DNA of 64,000 nt from Rhizobium sp. CF080. GTDB taxonomy: Bacteria > Pseudomonadota > Alphaproteobacteria > Rhizobiales > Rhizobiaceae. This document shows positions 52,585 to 62,178 of the stretch, one piece after another. Made by a program: the position numbers and the translations under genes. The notes beneath the pieces are model-generated. The model had not been told where the DNA came from. It saw only the letters and a program-made list of their open reading frames with translations, and searched no databases. Each line of letters starts with the position of its first letter. Positions within the stretch are counted from its first letter, which is position 1. The DNA lies in NCBI RefSeq assembly GCF_000282095.2, contig NZ_AKKC02000002.1, positions 434,001-498,000 on the forward strand, given 5' to 3'.

Positions 52585-52914
52585 TTATTGCGACGTCGAA
52601 AAGCTGACCTGCTGCCAGCGGCGCAGCTGCGGATCGAAAGCGACCACGAGTTCGAAATCCCTGCGGTCAAGGCCTTTGTCGGTATTGATGTCCGCATAGC
52701 CGCCCATGGCGAATCGGCAATCGTCGACCCAGCGGAAATTGCTCCAGGCGATATCGATGACGTCGGGGCGCTCTTCGACGAGTTGCCGGGATTTCTCGAA
52801 GGCGAGGCTTCCGGGGCACGTCTCGTCTTCGGTCGGCTCGCCCACGGCCATGAGAAGCGCCAGACCGGCGATCGACACCACGAAGGCGACGCTTTTTACG
52901 ATATTCGCTCCCAT
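52585..52914 (-). CDS. Small exported protein of unknown function
   Basis: A 109-residue protein starting MGANIVKSVAFVVSIAGLAL, a hydrophobic leader or anchor, followed by a soluble domain with two cysteines (DETCPGSLAF and VDDCRFAMGG). GGGAGAG lies five bases before the ATG. An open frame extends 49 codons further up without support. Family not recognised. Confidence 0.6.
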   Translation of the reverse strand: MGANIVKSVAFVVSIAGLALLMAVGEPTEDETCPGSLAFEKSRQLVEERPDVIDIAWSNFRWVDDCRFAMGGYADINTDKGLDRRDFELVVAFDPQLRRWQQVSFSTSQ

Positions 52915-53151
52915 GACGGCTCTCCCAAGCTTCGAACCCGAAGCAGCCGAACTCGAAAAAGACCTGGCCATCCGGACAAGGCCTGATTGTGCCCGAATGA
53001 TAGCACCATTCCGCCTGGCTCGCCAAGCTTTACGGAAACCTGCTCCTTCGGCCCCAATCACCGCCGATTTGAGGTATTGCCAGTTTCGGCTTTATTTTCA
53101 TAGGAAATGAACTAGGACGATCAGGGCTGGAATCTCCTTGGTGGGTATCGG

Positions 53152-54576
53152 ATGAAATTCGGAACGAGCGGCCTTCGAGGCCTTGTGATCGACCTGGAGG
53201 GACGGGCTACATCGCTCTACACCCAGGCCTTTGCCAGGCATCTCCTGGAAACGGGCGCCGCAAAGCCCGGCGCTGCAGTGCTCGTCGGCCGCGATTTTCG
53301 TCCGTCGAGCCCCGGCATTGCCGCCACCTGCATCGGCGCACTCCGACAAGCCGGCCTTTCGCCGATCGACTGTGGCGCGATCCCGACACCGGCGCTGGCG
53401 CTCTACGGACTTCAGCTCAAGGCCGCATCGCTGATGATCACCGGCTCGCACATCCCCGCAGACCGCAACGGCATCAAGTTCTACCGACCCGACGGCGAGA
53501 TCGACAAACGGGACGAAACGCGGATCACGGCGATCGCCGCCGAACTCGACAGAAGCGAGATCGATGCGATGGCAGGCGAAGCGCCGGATCATTCAGCGCA
53601 AGCCGGGGCATTGTTCCTCGCGCGCAATGCGGTGATGCTGCCCGAAGGCGCGCTCGCCGGCCTCAAGGTCGGCGTCTACCAGCATTCGACGGTCGCCCGC
53701 GATCTCATGGTGCAGGTTCTTGAAGGTTACGGCGCAGACGCCGTGCCGCTCGGCCGCTCGGAAGATTTCATTCCGGTCGATACGGAAGCGGTCTCAACCG
53801 AGACGATCGACCTCCTCAAGGGCTGGGCGCGAGAACACGGGCTCGATGCGATCGTCTCGGCCGATGGCGACGGCGACCGACCGCTGGTTTCCGACGAAAC
53901 CGGAGAGCCTTTGCGCGGCGACCTTCTGGGCCTGATCGCGGCGAACTTTCTGAAAGCGCGCATCGTTGTGACGCCGGTCACCTCCAATTCGGGCATTGAG
54001 GCGGCCGGGGATTTCGAGGTCGTCCGCACCAAGGTCGGATCGCCTTTCGTGATCGCCGGCATGCTCGCAGCACTCGAAGCAGGGAGAACGGGCGTCGTGG
54101 GTTTCGAGGCCAATGGCGGGTTTCTGACCGCCTCGCCTTTCGATGCAGGCGCAGGCGTTCTCGCCGCGCTGCCGACCCGCGACAGTTTTCTGCCGGTGCT
54201 GGCAACGCTTGTTCTCGCTGCCCGTGAAAGGAAGTCCCTGTCCCAAGTCGCCGCCGCCTTCCGGCTCCCGTTTGCGGCCGCCGACCGGCTGGAGAATTTC
54301 CCGGTCGAGACCAGTGCCGCGCTGATGGCCTATCTCAGACAATCCGACGACAATCTTGCAGCCTTCCTCGCGCCGATTTCGACAGTCGCGGCCAAAAGCG
54401 ATATCGATGGTCTGCGGGTGACGCTCGGAGATGGGCGAATCGTGCATTTCCGGCCATCGGGCAACGCACCTGAAATGCGCTGCTATGTGGAGGCCGGGAC
54501 GGAAGACGAGGCGAAGGCCTTGTTGCATGAGGGGCTGAACCTCATCCGCGCCTGGGCTGCAAAGCCTGAACGATAA
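53152..54576 (+). CDS. noeK: Phosphomannomutase/phosphoglucomutase family enzyme
   Basis: A 474-residue alpha-D-phosphohexomutase. MKFGTSGLRG opens the protein, the phosphoserine loop is ITGSHIPADRNG (Ser99), the metal loop is SADGDGDRPLVSD, the sugar-binding loop GFEANGGFLT, and the phosphate-binding end is HFRPSGNAPEMRCYVE. It interconverts mannose 6-phosphate and mannose 1-phosphate. The next gene makes GDP-mannose from the product, 31 bases later, so they form an operon for surface polysaccharide or Nod-factor sugars. The symbol follows rhizobial usage for this pair. Confidence 0.85.
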   Translation: MKFGTSGLRGLVIDLEGRATSLYTQAFARHLLETGAAKPGAAVLVGRDFRPSSPGIAATCIGALRQAGLSPIDCGAIPTPALALYGLQLKAASLMITGSHIPADRNGIKFYRPDGEIDKRDETRITAIAAELDRSEIDAMAGEAPDHSAQAGALFLARNAVMLPEGALAGLKVGVYQHSTVARDLMVQVLEGYGADAVPLGRSEDFIPVDTEAVSTETIDLLKGWAREHGLDAIVSADGDGDRPLVSDETGEPLRGDLLGLIAANFLKARIVVTPVTSNSGIEAAGDFEVVRTKVGSPFVIAGMLAALEAGRTGVVGFEANGGFLTASPFDAGAGVLAALPTRDSFLPVLATLVLAARERKSLSQVAAAFRLPFAAADRLENFPVETSAALMAYLRQSDDNLAAFLAPISTVAAKSDIDGLRVTLGDGRIVHFRPSGNAPEMRCYVEAGTEDEAKALLHEGLNLIRAWAAKPER

Positions 54577-54607
54577 TTTTTGGACGAAAACTGCCGGAGA
54601 TATTGGA

Positions 54608-56035
54608 ATGAACAGCAAGATCATCCCCGTCATCATGGCCGGCGGCAAGGGAACCCGGCTCTGGCCCCTGTCACGCGCCAGTGCGCCGAAGCAGTTCATC
54701 CAGTTCATCGGCGACAAGACGCTGTTCCAGGCGACGCTGTCGCGCGTTTCGGACCAGAAACTCTATGAGGCTCCGGTCGTCATCACCAACGAGGATTTCC
54801 GGTTCCTGGTCGCCGAACAGGCCCGCGAACTCGGCATCAAGCTCTCCGGCATCCTGCTCGAACCCGTCGCCCGCAACACGGCCCCGGCGGTCGCCGCCGC
54901 TGCCGCTTTCGTCGAAAGCCGGTTCGGCGAGGACGCCGTCCTGCAGGTGCTCGCCTCGGATCACGAGATTACCGCCGATGCCGGCTATTTCGATGCGATC
55001 CGCATCGCCAGAGAAACGGCCCTTTCCGGCAAGCTCGTCACCTTCGGCATCGCTCCGACGGAACCCGCCACCGGTTATGGTTACATCGAGATCGGCGAGG
55101 CGCTGCCTGCCGGCGCCTGCAAGGTGAAGCGTTTCGTCGAAAAGCCGGTATTGGCCGAGGCGGAGAAGATGCTGTCGGCCGGCGGCTTTGCCTGGAATTC
55201 CGGCATCTTCATGTTCAAGGCCGGCCAGGTGCTGAACGAACTCGGCATCTTCGTGCCCGAGGTAGAGGCAGCCGCCCGTGCAGGACTGGCCAAGGCGTCG
55301 AGCGACCTCGACTTCACCCGCCTCGACGCCCAGGAATTTGCCGCAAGCCCGGATATCTCCATCGACTACGCGCTCATGGAGAAGACCTCCAATGCGGCGG
55401 TCGTGCCCTCTTCGTTCACATGGTCCGACCTCGGAAGCTGGGACGCGGTCTGGAAACTCGGCGCCCGCGACGAGGCCGGGAACGTCGCTTCAGGCAACGC
55501 CACCCTGATCAACACGACGAACTCGCTCGTCATGTCGCGCACCAGTCATCTCGCGGTACAGGGGCTGGATGGCGTCGCCGTCATCGCCAGCGAGGATGCG
55601 GTCTATATCGGCCGGCTGGAAGACAGTCAGGATGTCGGCAAGATCGTCAAGCAGCTCGCCGCCGCCAAGGCCACCGCGGCGCTGACCGAAACCCATCCGA
55701 CCGCCTATCGGCCATGGGGCGGTTATACGTCGGTGCTCAACGGCGATCGTTTCCAGGTGAAGCGGCTGTTCGTGACGCCCGGCAAGAAGCTGTCTTTGCA
55801 AAAGCATCACCATCGCTCCGAACACTGGATCTGCGTCAAGGGCACCGCGGAAGTGACGATCGGCGAGGAAACCCGGATCATCAGGGAAAACGAGTCCGTC
55901 TATATCCCGCAGGGCGAGGTGCATCGGCTCGCCAATCCCGGCAAGATCATGCTCGAAATGATCGAAGTGCAGACCGGATCCTATCTCGGCGAGGACGACA
56001 TCATCCGCATCGTCGACGAGTTCGGGCGCGGCTGA
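54608..56035 (+). CDS. noeJ: Mannose-1-phosphate guanylyltransferase / mannose-6-phosphate isomerase
   Basis: A 475-residue bifunctional type II enzyme. The nucleotidyltransferase opens with IIPVIMAGGKGTRLWPLSRA and has VLASDHEI and FVEKPVLAEA; the C-terminal cupin isomerase domain has RPWGGYTSVLNGDRFQVKRL and SLQKHHHRSEHWICVKGTAE with the metal histidines. It makes GDP-mannose from fructose 6-phosphate by way of the mutase upstream. ManC/AlgA would be equally fair names. Confidence 0.92.
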   Translation: MNSKIIPVIMAGGKGTRLWPLSRASAPKQFIQFIGDKTLFQATLSRVSDQKLYEAPVVITNEDFRFLVAEQARELGIKLSGILLEPVARNTAPAVAAAAAFVESRFGEDAVLQVLASDHEITADAGYFDAIRIARETALSGKLVTFGIAPTEPATGYGYIEIGEALPAGACKVKRFVEKPVLAEAEKMLSAGGFAWNSGIFMFKAGQVLNELGIFVPEVEAAARAGLAKASSDLDFTRLDAQEFAASPDISIDYALMEKTSNAAVVPSSFTWSDLGSWDAVWKLGARDEAGNVASGNATLINTTNSLVMSRTSHLAVQGLDGVAVIASEDAVYIGRLEDSQDVGKIVKQLAAAKATAALTETHPTAYRPWGGYTSVLNGDRFQVKRLFVTPGKKLSLQKHHHRSEHWICVKGTAEVTIGEETRIIRENESVYIPQGEVHRLANPGKIMLEMIEVQTGSYLGEDDIIRIVDEFGRG

Positions 56036-56056
56036 GCCACTTGGCCGAGCCTCGGC

Positions 56057-57064
56057 TCAGTCGATCTCGTGCCGGTGGTCGAGATACCATTGCACGAAGG
56101 CCTTGACGCCTTCCTCCAGGCCGATCTCCGGCTTGCGGCCGGTGAGCGCCACGAGCAGATCGGGGCTGGCGAAGGTTCTCGGCACATCGCCCTTCTGCAT
56201 GGGCAGCATCTTGCGCCTGGCCGGTTTTCCCAGGATCCGTTCGATGGTCTCGACGAAATCGAGGAGGCCCGACGGCTGGCCACCGCCGATATTGACGACG
56301 CGGAACGGGGCCTGATGGGAGAGCGTATCGATGCCGGGGACGCGGTTGTCTTCCCCCGGATAGACCTTGGATAGGTCGATGATCGAATTCACCAGGTCGT
56401 CTATATAGGTGAAGTCGCGGCTCATCTTGCCTTCGCCGTAGATCTCGATCTCGCGATCCTCGATCATCGCCTTGACGAACTTGAAGAGCGCCATGTCCGG
56501 CCGGCCCCAGGGGCCGTAGACCGTGAAGAAGCGGAAGCCGGTGATCGGCACCTTGTAGAGATGCGCGTAGCTGTGCGCCATCAGTTCCATGGCCTTCTTG
56601 CTCGCCGCATAGAAGGTCAGCGGTTCGTCGGCCCGGTCGGTTTCCCGGAATGGAATGTCCGGATTGGCGCCGTAGACCGACGATGTGGAGGCGAGCATCA
56701 GATGGCCGACGCCATAGTTGCGGGCGATCTCGAGGATGTTCCAGGAGCCGACGAGATTGGAGTCGAGGTAGGCCTTGGGATTTTCGAGGCTGTAGCGCAC
56801 GCCCGCCTGGGCGGCGAGGTGGATCAGGACATCCGGCTTGAAGTCCTCGACCGACGTGTCGAGCAGCGACTTGTCCTCCAGCATGCCGATGACCGGGCGG
56901 AAGGCCGGGAACTGGGCAAGCCCCGCGTTGCGGGCCTCCTTGAGGCGCAGGCTGTAGTAGGACGTCATCCCGTCGAAGCCGAGAACCTCGTGGCCATCCT
57001 CCAGCAAGCGTCGCGCCAAATGGAAACCGATAAAGCCTGCCGTTCCGGTGATGAAATAACGCAT
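56057..57064 (-). CDS. lpsL: UDP-glucuronate 4-epimerase-type NAD-dependent epimerase
   Basis: A 335-residue short-chain dehydrogenase. The NAD loop is [16 protein letters not shown]; the segment [20 protein letters not shown], catalytic STSSVYG and [11 protein letters not shown], and [20 protein letters not shown] are the pattern of LpsL-type epimerases, which make UDP-galacturonate for LPS core or exopolysaccharide. It converges on the GDP-mannose operon, which also serves surface sugars. Confidence 0.9.
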   Translation of the reverse strand: MRYFITGTAGFIGFHLARRLLEDGHEVLGFDGMTSYYSLRLKEARNAGLAQFPAFRPVIGMLEDKSLLDTSVEDFKPDVLIHLAAQAGVRYSLENPKAYLDSNLVGSWNILEIARNYGVGHLMLASTSSVYGANPDIPFRETDRADEPLTFYAASKKAMELMAHSYAHLYKVPITGFRFFTVYGPWGRPDMALFKFVKAMIEDREIEIYGEGKMSRDFTYIDDLVNSIIDLSKVYPGEDNRVPGIDTLSHQAPFRVVNIGGGQPSGLLDFVETIERILGKPARRKMLPMQKGDVPRTFASPDLLVALTGRKPEIGLEEGVKAFVQWYLDHRHEID

Positions 57065-57163
57065 GTATGCCCCACTGTCGCTCTGGGGCCGATCCCATAG
57101 CGCGGATATCCGGTCCTGTCATCCAAGAGGCGGGAAGTTATTTCAGTGTCGCGGCCCCGACCC

Positions 57164-57559
57164 TCAGTGGAACAGGCGCAACCGCGCCGGCGGCGTGCCC
57201 GGCCGGCCATTCTTGCGGTCGACAGCGAACTGGATGAGATCCATGGACGCCTGGTCGGTCATCGGCTTGGCCATCACGCCCAGGACACCGGAAACGCCCC
57301 CCGCCACGAGCCCGGGATTGCCGGTGATCATGATGACCACGATGCCATATTCCGCCAGGGTCTTGGCGATTTCCGGGCCGGTCTCGCCATCGGCAAGGCG
57401 CACGTCCACAAAGGCGATGTCCGTGTCCCGCGTATAGTTCAGCGCCACGGTCATGTCGGGTGCTATTCCGACGACGTCATGGCCGCTGCGATGGATGGCG
57501 TCTTCGATATCCATGGCGACCAGCAGACTGTCTTCGACGATCAGGAAACGATATTCCAC
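57164..57559 (-). CDS. Single-domain response regulator
   Basis: A 131-residue receiver domain without an output domain. Acidic residues are in FLIVEDSLLVAMDIED, the phosphorylated aspartate in IAFVDVRLADG, the threonine in VVIMITGNPG and the lysine in VMAKPMT. The start is GTG seven bases after GGGAGGA; an ATG 10 codons earlier is less well placed. The partner kinase is not nearby. Confidence 0.88.
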   Translation of the reverse strand: MEYRFLIVEDSLLVAMDIEDAIHRSGHDVVGIAPDMTVALNYTRDTDIAFVDVRLADGETGPEIAKTLAEYGIVVIMITGNPGLVAGGVSGVLGVMAKPMTDQASMDLIQFAVDRKNGRPGTPPARLRLFH

Positions 57560-57656
57560 AGGCAGATCCTCCCAGACTGAAGGAGGCAAATAGACTCCGA
57601 TCGCTACTTGGCAATAGGATCAGTGGTCCCGGCATCGATTTTTTGATCTAGCCCGC

Positions 57657-58514
57657 TTATCGTGAAGCCACGGCGCGGGGCACCTTGGTCGTTCGGTTTT
57701 CCAGGACGGTGTCGACGAATCGGTCGAGAATCGCGTTGAACGGTTCGGGTTTTTCGCGAAACGAAGCATGGCCCGCGTCTTCGATCAATTCCACGAAACG
57801 GTTGTGGGCATGGTCCTGGAACCCGGCGATATAGCCGTGGCGGACAAAGGGATCGTCCGCGCCGTTGACCAGGAAGACCGGCACCTGGGCATCCAGGACG
57901 GTGCGACGCTGGTCATGGCCGTCACCGCGGATGATGCTCTGCGAGAAGATCGACCGGAGCTGACCGTCGGCGCGCGCGATGGCGTTGCGAATATCCGGCG
58001 TGGCGCTGTGACCGAGGCAAAGTTGCTCGAAGCGCTTGAACTCGCGCTCGGACCAATGCGGCTTGGTGGCGAAGAGAAGATCGACCGAAGGGTGGAAGCC
58101 GCGAAGGGCGCCGATCAGCCCGCGGGAGACGGGTGGCGTGCCGGCAAGCAGCAGGCCCTCGACCAGACGGCTTCGGCCAAGCATCTCGATGGACAGGTGG
58201 CCGCCAAGCCCCCATCCGAATATTGCCAGCTGGCGCACACCCAGATTGACAAGCACCTCGTCGATCGTGTCGATCATGCCAGGAAGCGAATAGGCGATTT
58301 CCGGATCCTCGGCGTCATCGGAATCGCCGTGTCCCGGCAGGTCGAGGGCGATGATGCGCGTTCTTTCGAGGAGATGTGGGCGGCATTGCCGCTCGAAGAC
58401 TTTCCGGCAGGTGCCGGCTCCGTGGAGCAGAAGCAGCGGCAGGCCCGAGCCCTCGGTATCGCTGACCCGGATGCGGCCGTGCCTTGTATCGATCTTCTTG
58501 TCCGTCGCTTTCAC
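57657..58514 (-). CDS. Alpha/beta-hydrolase fold protein with Gly at the nucleophile position
   Basis: A 285-residue protein of the fold. The oxyanion segment LPLLLLHGAGTCRKVFE, ALDLPGHGDSDDA and the late acid and histidine (VNGADDPFVRHG; DAGHASFREKPEPF) are normal. The nucleophile elbow, usually G-x-S-x-G, reads FGWGLGGHLSIEM, with a GGG codon where Ser should be. It may therefore be a non-hydrolytic member or use another mechanism. No obvious operon partner. Confidence 0.82.
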   Translation of the reverse strand: MKATDKKIDTRHGRIRVSDTEGSGLPLLLLHGAGTCRKVFERQCRPHLLERTRIIALDLPGHGDSDDAEDPEIAYSLPGMIDTIDEVLVNLGVRQLAIFGWGLGGHLSIEMLGRSRLVEGLLLAGTPPVSRGLIGALRGFHPSVDLLFATKPHWSEREFKRFEQLCLGHSATPDIRNAIARADGQLRSIFSQSIIRGDGHDQRRTVLDAQVPVFLVNGADDPFVRHGYIAGFQDHAHNRFVELIEDAGHASFREKPEPFNAILDRFVDTVLENRTTKVPRAVASR

Positions 58515-58836
58515 GTTGCCGCCCCTGCCGATCCGGCCATTGTTTTGTCAGAGCCTGAGCGGCTCTCGCAAAGAAAGGCTTAAATACGGGAAGACCGACC
58601 AGACTTGTTCGCCAACACCATGAACGGGGCGTTAGTTGCGGCGTGGCTGAGAAAGCAAACATTAAGCAGCCGCTTACCGGGAAAGATCGCTCTCGCCTGC
58701 GGTTCCAGGCGACTTTTCCTTCCGAATGCGTCCTCGCCCAAGATTTCAGCCGCTTACGAAAGGTGACCGATAGACAGGAACCAGTCGGAAACTGGTGGGT
58801 TAGCCCTTCGGAAGTTCAACGAAAAGGAGAAGACCC
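58515..58836. other. Intergenic region
   Basis: About 320 bp between divergent genes. No further gene, RNA or clear repeat was recognised; it should contain promoters for both neighbours. A ribosome site (AACGAAAAGGAG) precedes the rightward gene. Confidence 0.4.
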
Positions 58837-59235
58837 ATGAAGAAGATCATCCTGGCGTCCTGCGCCATTCTCGCCGCTTCCTTCGCAACCCAGGCCGGCG
58901 CACAGCAGGGCACCGTCAACGGCGCTGCCGGCGGCGCAGTGACCGGCGCAATCATCGGCGGCCCTGTTGGCGCTGCCGTGGGCGGTGTCGCTGGCGCCAT
59001 CGCCGGCACAGCGATCGATCCGCCGCCGCGCGAGGTTGTCACCTATGTTCAGGAACAGCCTGCGCCGACCACATCGGTGGTGGTCGAACAGCCGATCGCT
59101 GTCGGCAAGCCGATCCCGCAGAGTGTGGTCGTAACCCCGGTGCCAAGCAATCCGAAATATGCCTATACGGTGGTCAACAACCAGCGCGTGATCGTCGATC
59201 CCCAGACCCATACAGTGGTTCAGGTTCTCCGATAG
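58837..59235 (+). CDS. DUF1236-type exported glycine-zipper protein
   Basis: A 132-residue secreted protein. The signal peptide is MKKIILASCAILAASFATQA; a glycine-zipper stretch follows (GGAVTGAIIGGPVGAAVGGV), then a Pro/Val/Gln linker and a C-terminal DUF1236-like unit, YAYTVVNNQRVIVDPQTHTV. Such proteins are common in Hyphomicrobiales and are likely envelope-associated. Confidence 0.8.
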   Translation: MKKIILASCAILAASFATQAGAQQGTVNGAAGGAVTGAIIGGPVGAAVGGVAGAIAGTAIDPPPREVVTYVQEQPAPTTSVVVEQPIAVGKPIPQSVVVTPVPSNPKYAYTVVNNQRVIVDPQTHTVVQVLR

Positions 59236-59263
59236 GCCAGGCATCAGCGGCTCCAGCCAACCA

Positions 59264-59303
59264 ACAACAGCAGGCTCCGCCAACTTTCGGCGGGGCCTGT
59301 TGT
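59264..59303. terminator. Hairpin between the DUF1236 gene and pncB
   Basis: ACAACAGCAGGCTCCGCC pairs, with a small bulge, with GGCGGGGCCTGTTGT across AACTTTC. It lies between two converging genes and could end both transcripts. Confidence 0.65.
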
Positions 59304-59319
59304 GGTTTGAGCGTTTCAA

Positions 59320-60624
59320 TCAGACCAGGACGACCTGGTCGACGCGGTCTTCCTGACCGAAGAATTTCAGGTACCGTTCCACCTCGGCCGGGTCTCCGGT
59401 TGCCTTGCGTGGATTATCCGAGAGTTTTACCGCCGGGCGACCATTCGCCTCGCTCACCTTGCAGACGATGGAGATCGGCATCAGGCCGGCGATCTCGTAC
59501 GGCGCGCAGCCGGCGAAATCGTTGGTGAGGTTGGTGCCCCAGCCAAAACTCATGCGCACGCGACCTTCGAAATGCCGGTAGGTGTCGATGATGGCCTCGA
59601 CATCCAGCCCGTCGGAGAAGATCAGCAGCTTGTCCTTGGGATTGCGGCCCATCTTCTCCCACCAGGCGATGATCTTTTCGCCGCCTTCGATCGGCGGCGC
59701 GCTGTCTGGGCGGAAACCGGTCCAGTCGGCCACCCAGTCCGGCGCATCGCGCAGGAATGCCGCCGTGCCGAAGGCATCCGGCAGGACGATCAGCAGGTTG
59801 CCGCCGTAAAGCCGGTTCCAGTCCTTCAGGACCTGATAGGGCGAGGCGCGCAGCTGCTCGTCGGTCTCGGCGAGAGCCGCTGCCACCATGGGCAGTTCGT
59901 GCGCATTGGTGCCTACGGCTTCGAGATCGGAGTCCATCGCCAGCAGGACGTTGCTGGTGCCGGTGAAGGCCGGGCCGATGCCTTCCTTCAGCGCTTCGAC
60001 GCACCAGCGCTGCCAGAGGAAGCTGTGACGGCGGCGCGTTCCGAAATCGGAGATGCGCAGGCCCGGCAATGCCTGCAGCCGCTCGACCTTTTCCCACATC
60101 TTTGCCTTGGCCCGCGCATAGAGAACGTCCAGCGTGAAGAAGCCAAGCGAGCGCATGGCGGAACGGGAACGCAATTCGTTGATGATCGCGAGTGCCGGAA
60201 TTTCCCACAGCGTCGTTTCCATCCACTTGCCGTGGAAGGTCAGTTCGTACTGGCCGTCGCGCTTCGAAAGCTGGTATTCCGGCAGCTTGTAGGTGGACAG
60301 CCAGTTCAAGAATTCCGGCTCGAAGATCTGCTTGCGGCCATAGAAGGTATTACCCGCGAGCCAGATCATCTCCTTCTTGGACAAACCGACCGTGCGGGCA
60401 TGGTCGAGCTGTTCACGCAGCGCACCCTCGTCGATCTCCTCCGCCAGCTTGACGCTGGTCGTGCGGTTGATCAGCGAGAAGGTGGCGTCGACATCCGGAT
60501 AGAGCTTCCAGATCATCTGCAGCATCAGGAGCTTGTAGAAATCCGTATCGATCAGACTGCGGATGATCGGGTCGAGCTTCCAAGTGTGATTATACACCCT
60601 GCTGGCGATATCGGTCTTTGTCAT
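59320..60624 (-). CDS. pncB: Nicotinate phosphoribosyltransferase
   Basis: A 434-residue enzyme of NAD salvage, making nicotinate mononucleotide from nicotinate and PRPP. Family marks are [40 protein letters not shown] with [29 protein letters not shown] and [13 protein letters not shown]. The gene stands alone with its own upstream region. Confidence 0.95.
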   Translation of the reverse strand: MTKTDIASRVYNHTWKLDPIIRSLIDTDFYKLLMLQMIWKLYPDVDATFSLINRTTSVKLAEEIDEGALREQLDHARTVGLSKKEMIWLAGNTFYGRKQIFEPEFLNWLSTYKLPEYQLSKRDGQYELTFHGKWMETTLWEIPALAIINELRSRSAMRSLGFFTLDVLYARAKAKMWEKVERLQALPGLRISDFGTRRRHSFLWQRWCVEALKEGIGPAFTGTSNVLLAMDSDLEAVGTNAHELPMVAAALAETDEQLRASPYQVLKDWNRLYGGNLLIVLPDAFGTAAFLRDAPDWVADWTGFRPDSAPPIEGGEKIIAWWEKMGRNPKDKLLIFSDGLDVEAIIDTYRHFEGRVRMSFGWGTNLTNDFAGCAPYEIAGLMPISIVCKVSEANGRPAVKLSDNPRKATGDPAEVERYLKFFGQEDRVDQVVLV

Positions 60625-60742
60625 GCCTGCCCCTGCCCCGGCCCTCTCGGGCCGGCTCCGCCGATTCGATGCATAGGGAGGCAGCGGCTGATCAACCTCC
60701 GAGCATTTTTATCGAAAAAAATGCAGACTAAGTCCAGACGCA

Positions 60743-60770
60743 ATTCGGCCGCGAAAGCTCGCGGCCGAAT
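60743..60770. terminator. 12-bp perfect hairpin
   Basis: ATTCGGCCGCGA and TCGCGGCCGAAT flank the loop AAGC, 20 bases after the stop of the leftward proline-rich protein. There is no clear T-run, so it may be a 3' end stabiliser as much as a terminator. Confidence 0.6.
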
Positions 60771-60789
60771 AAATCAGGGATGAGGCCGG

Positions 60790-61119
60790 TCAGTTGCCGG
60801 TCTGGGAATTGGTTGCCGGAGGCGTGGCAGCCGGCGGAGTGGAGGGACTGGCGGTCGGCGGCGCATTCGGGTTCTGCGGCGTCGTGCTGCCGGCCGGCGG
60901 CGTTGCGGTCTGCTCTGCCGGAGGTGCGGTGCTTCGACCGTACCACTCGGCGCCAGCCCAGGCGACCATTGCCAGGATGAGGCCGGCAATCAGTACCTTC
61001 AGCACCGGCGCACCCCAACTGCCCTGACGCGCTTCCGTGGCGGTTTCCACCACCGGCGGCGAGCCGCTCGGGTTCGGATGACGGGGGTTGGCTTCCTTGG
61101 GATCGAAATGGGTGTTCAT
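60790..61119 (-). CDS. Single-pass membrane protein with Pro/Thr/Ala-rich tail
   Basis: A 109-residue protein: a polar 36-residue start, one membrane helix (VLKVLIAGLILAMVAWAGAE), then a low-complexity Pro/Thr/Ala/Asn tail ending in NSQTGN. AAGGAG lies eight bases before the ATG. The tail suggests a flexible periplasmic extension; family not recognised. Confidence 0.65.
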   Translation of the reverse strand: MNTHFDPKEANPRHPNPSGSPPVVETATEARQGSWGAPVLKVLIAGLILAMVAWAGAEWYGRSTAPPAEQTATPPAGSTTPQNPNAPPTASPSTPPAATPPATNSQTGN

Positions 61120-61200
61120 TGATTTCGCTCCTTATTCGGCCGGAATGCCCCGGCTCGTGAACAAGGAACGGTCAGGGGATATGAATGTTCCCCTTTCGGG

Positions 61201-62151
61201 TCAATAGCCGGCCTTGCGGTCTACGACGTGCTGCAGAGGCGCACCCGCCTCATGACGCTCCATCTGGGCTTCGGCATTGCGAAACAGCGCCCGCACGTCG
61301 GACGCCGAAGCGGCGTGCGGGGTGATGATGACGTTGTCCATCGCCCAGAGCGGGCTATCCCCGCCCAGCGGCTCCTTCTCGAAGACATCCAGCGACGCGC
61401 CACCGAGAATGCCGTTATCGAGCGCGGCAACGAGATCGGTCTCCACCTGGCTGCCGCCGCGTCCGGCATTGATGAAGATCGGCTTGCCCAGGGCGCCGCC
61501 CTGGCGAAGCCTGGCAAACAGCGACGCGTCGAAGATGCCGAGCGTATCCGGCGTCAGCGGCAGAAGACCGATCAGAATGTCCGTGCGGGCGAGGAAAGCA
61601 TCGAGCTCGCCGCCGTCGAAGGTTTCGACACCCTCGATGGTCTTTTTACTGCGCGACCAGCCGACAACATCGAAACCCATGACCTTGAGCTTCCTGACCG
61701 AATCCAGGCCGAGCACGCCAAGGCCCATGACGCCGACGGTCAGATCCTTCGCTTCCGGCTGCGAGAGCTCGCGCCACTGGCGTTCACGCTGCAGCCTGAG
61801 ATAGGCCGGCACCTGCCGCAGGTGGCTCAGGGCCTGCAGCACGACCCATTCGCTCATCCGCGTCGTCAGGCTTTCATCGACGAAACGGACGATCGGGATA
61901 TCCGGCAGATCGGGCATGGTGAGGATATAGTCGACCCCGGCGCCGCCGGAAAAGAGGACCTCCAGCTTCGGCGCCCGCTGGAACAGGTTCGGATCCGGCT
62001 TCCAGATCACCGCGTATCGGGCCTGCGAAAGATCGACACCCGGATCGGAAGCGCGCAGCACCTGGCGACCGGCGAACGCATTGGCAAGTGCTGCATCGAT
62101 CTCGCGGCGTTCGAACTTGAGATCGATGACGACCGGATGTTTGGCGGGCAT
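61201..62151 (-). CDS. ghrA: D-2-hydroxyacid dehydrogenase, glyoxylate/hydroxypyruvate reductase A type
   Basis: A 316-residue NAD(P)-dependent oxidoreductase. The cofactor domain has TVGVMGLGVLGLDSVRKLKV; the NADP-style VVGWSRSKKTIEGV follows, then INAGRGGSQVETDLVAALDN with the catalytic Arg, the Glu in DVFEKEPLGGDSPLW and the His in IITPHAASASD. GhrA-type enzymes reduce glyoxylate and hydroxypyruvate. It follows the ABC ATPase gene by 27 bases. Confidence 0.9.
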   Translation of the reverse strand: MPAKHPVVIDLKFERREIDAALANAFAGRQVLRASDPGVDLSQARYAVIWKPDPNLFQRAPKLEVLFSGGAGVDYILTMPDLPDIPIVRFVDESLTTRMSEWVVLQALSHLRQVPAYLRLQRERQWRELSQPEAKDLTVGVMGLGVLGLDSVRKLKVMGFDVVGWSRSKKTIEGVETFDGGELDAFLARTDILIGLLPLTPDTLGIFDASLFARLRQGGALGKPIFINAGRGGSQVETDLVAALDNGILGGASLDVFEKEPLGGDSPLWAMDNVIITPHAASASDVRALFRNAEAQMERHEAGAPLQHVVDRKAGY

Positions 62152-62178
62152 GGACGGATTGACCTTGATTATTGGGAA

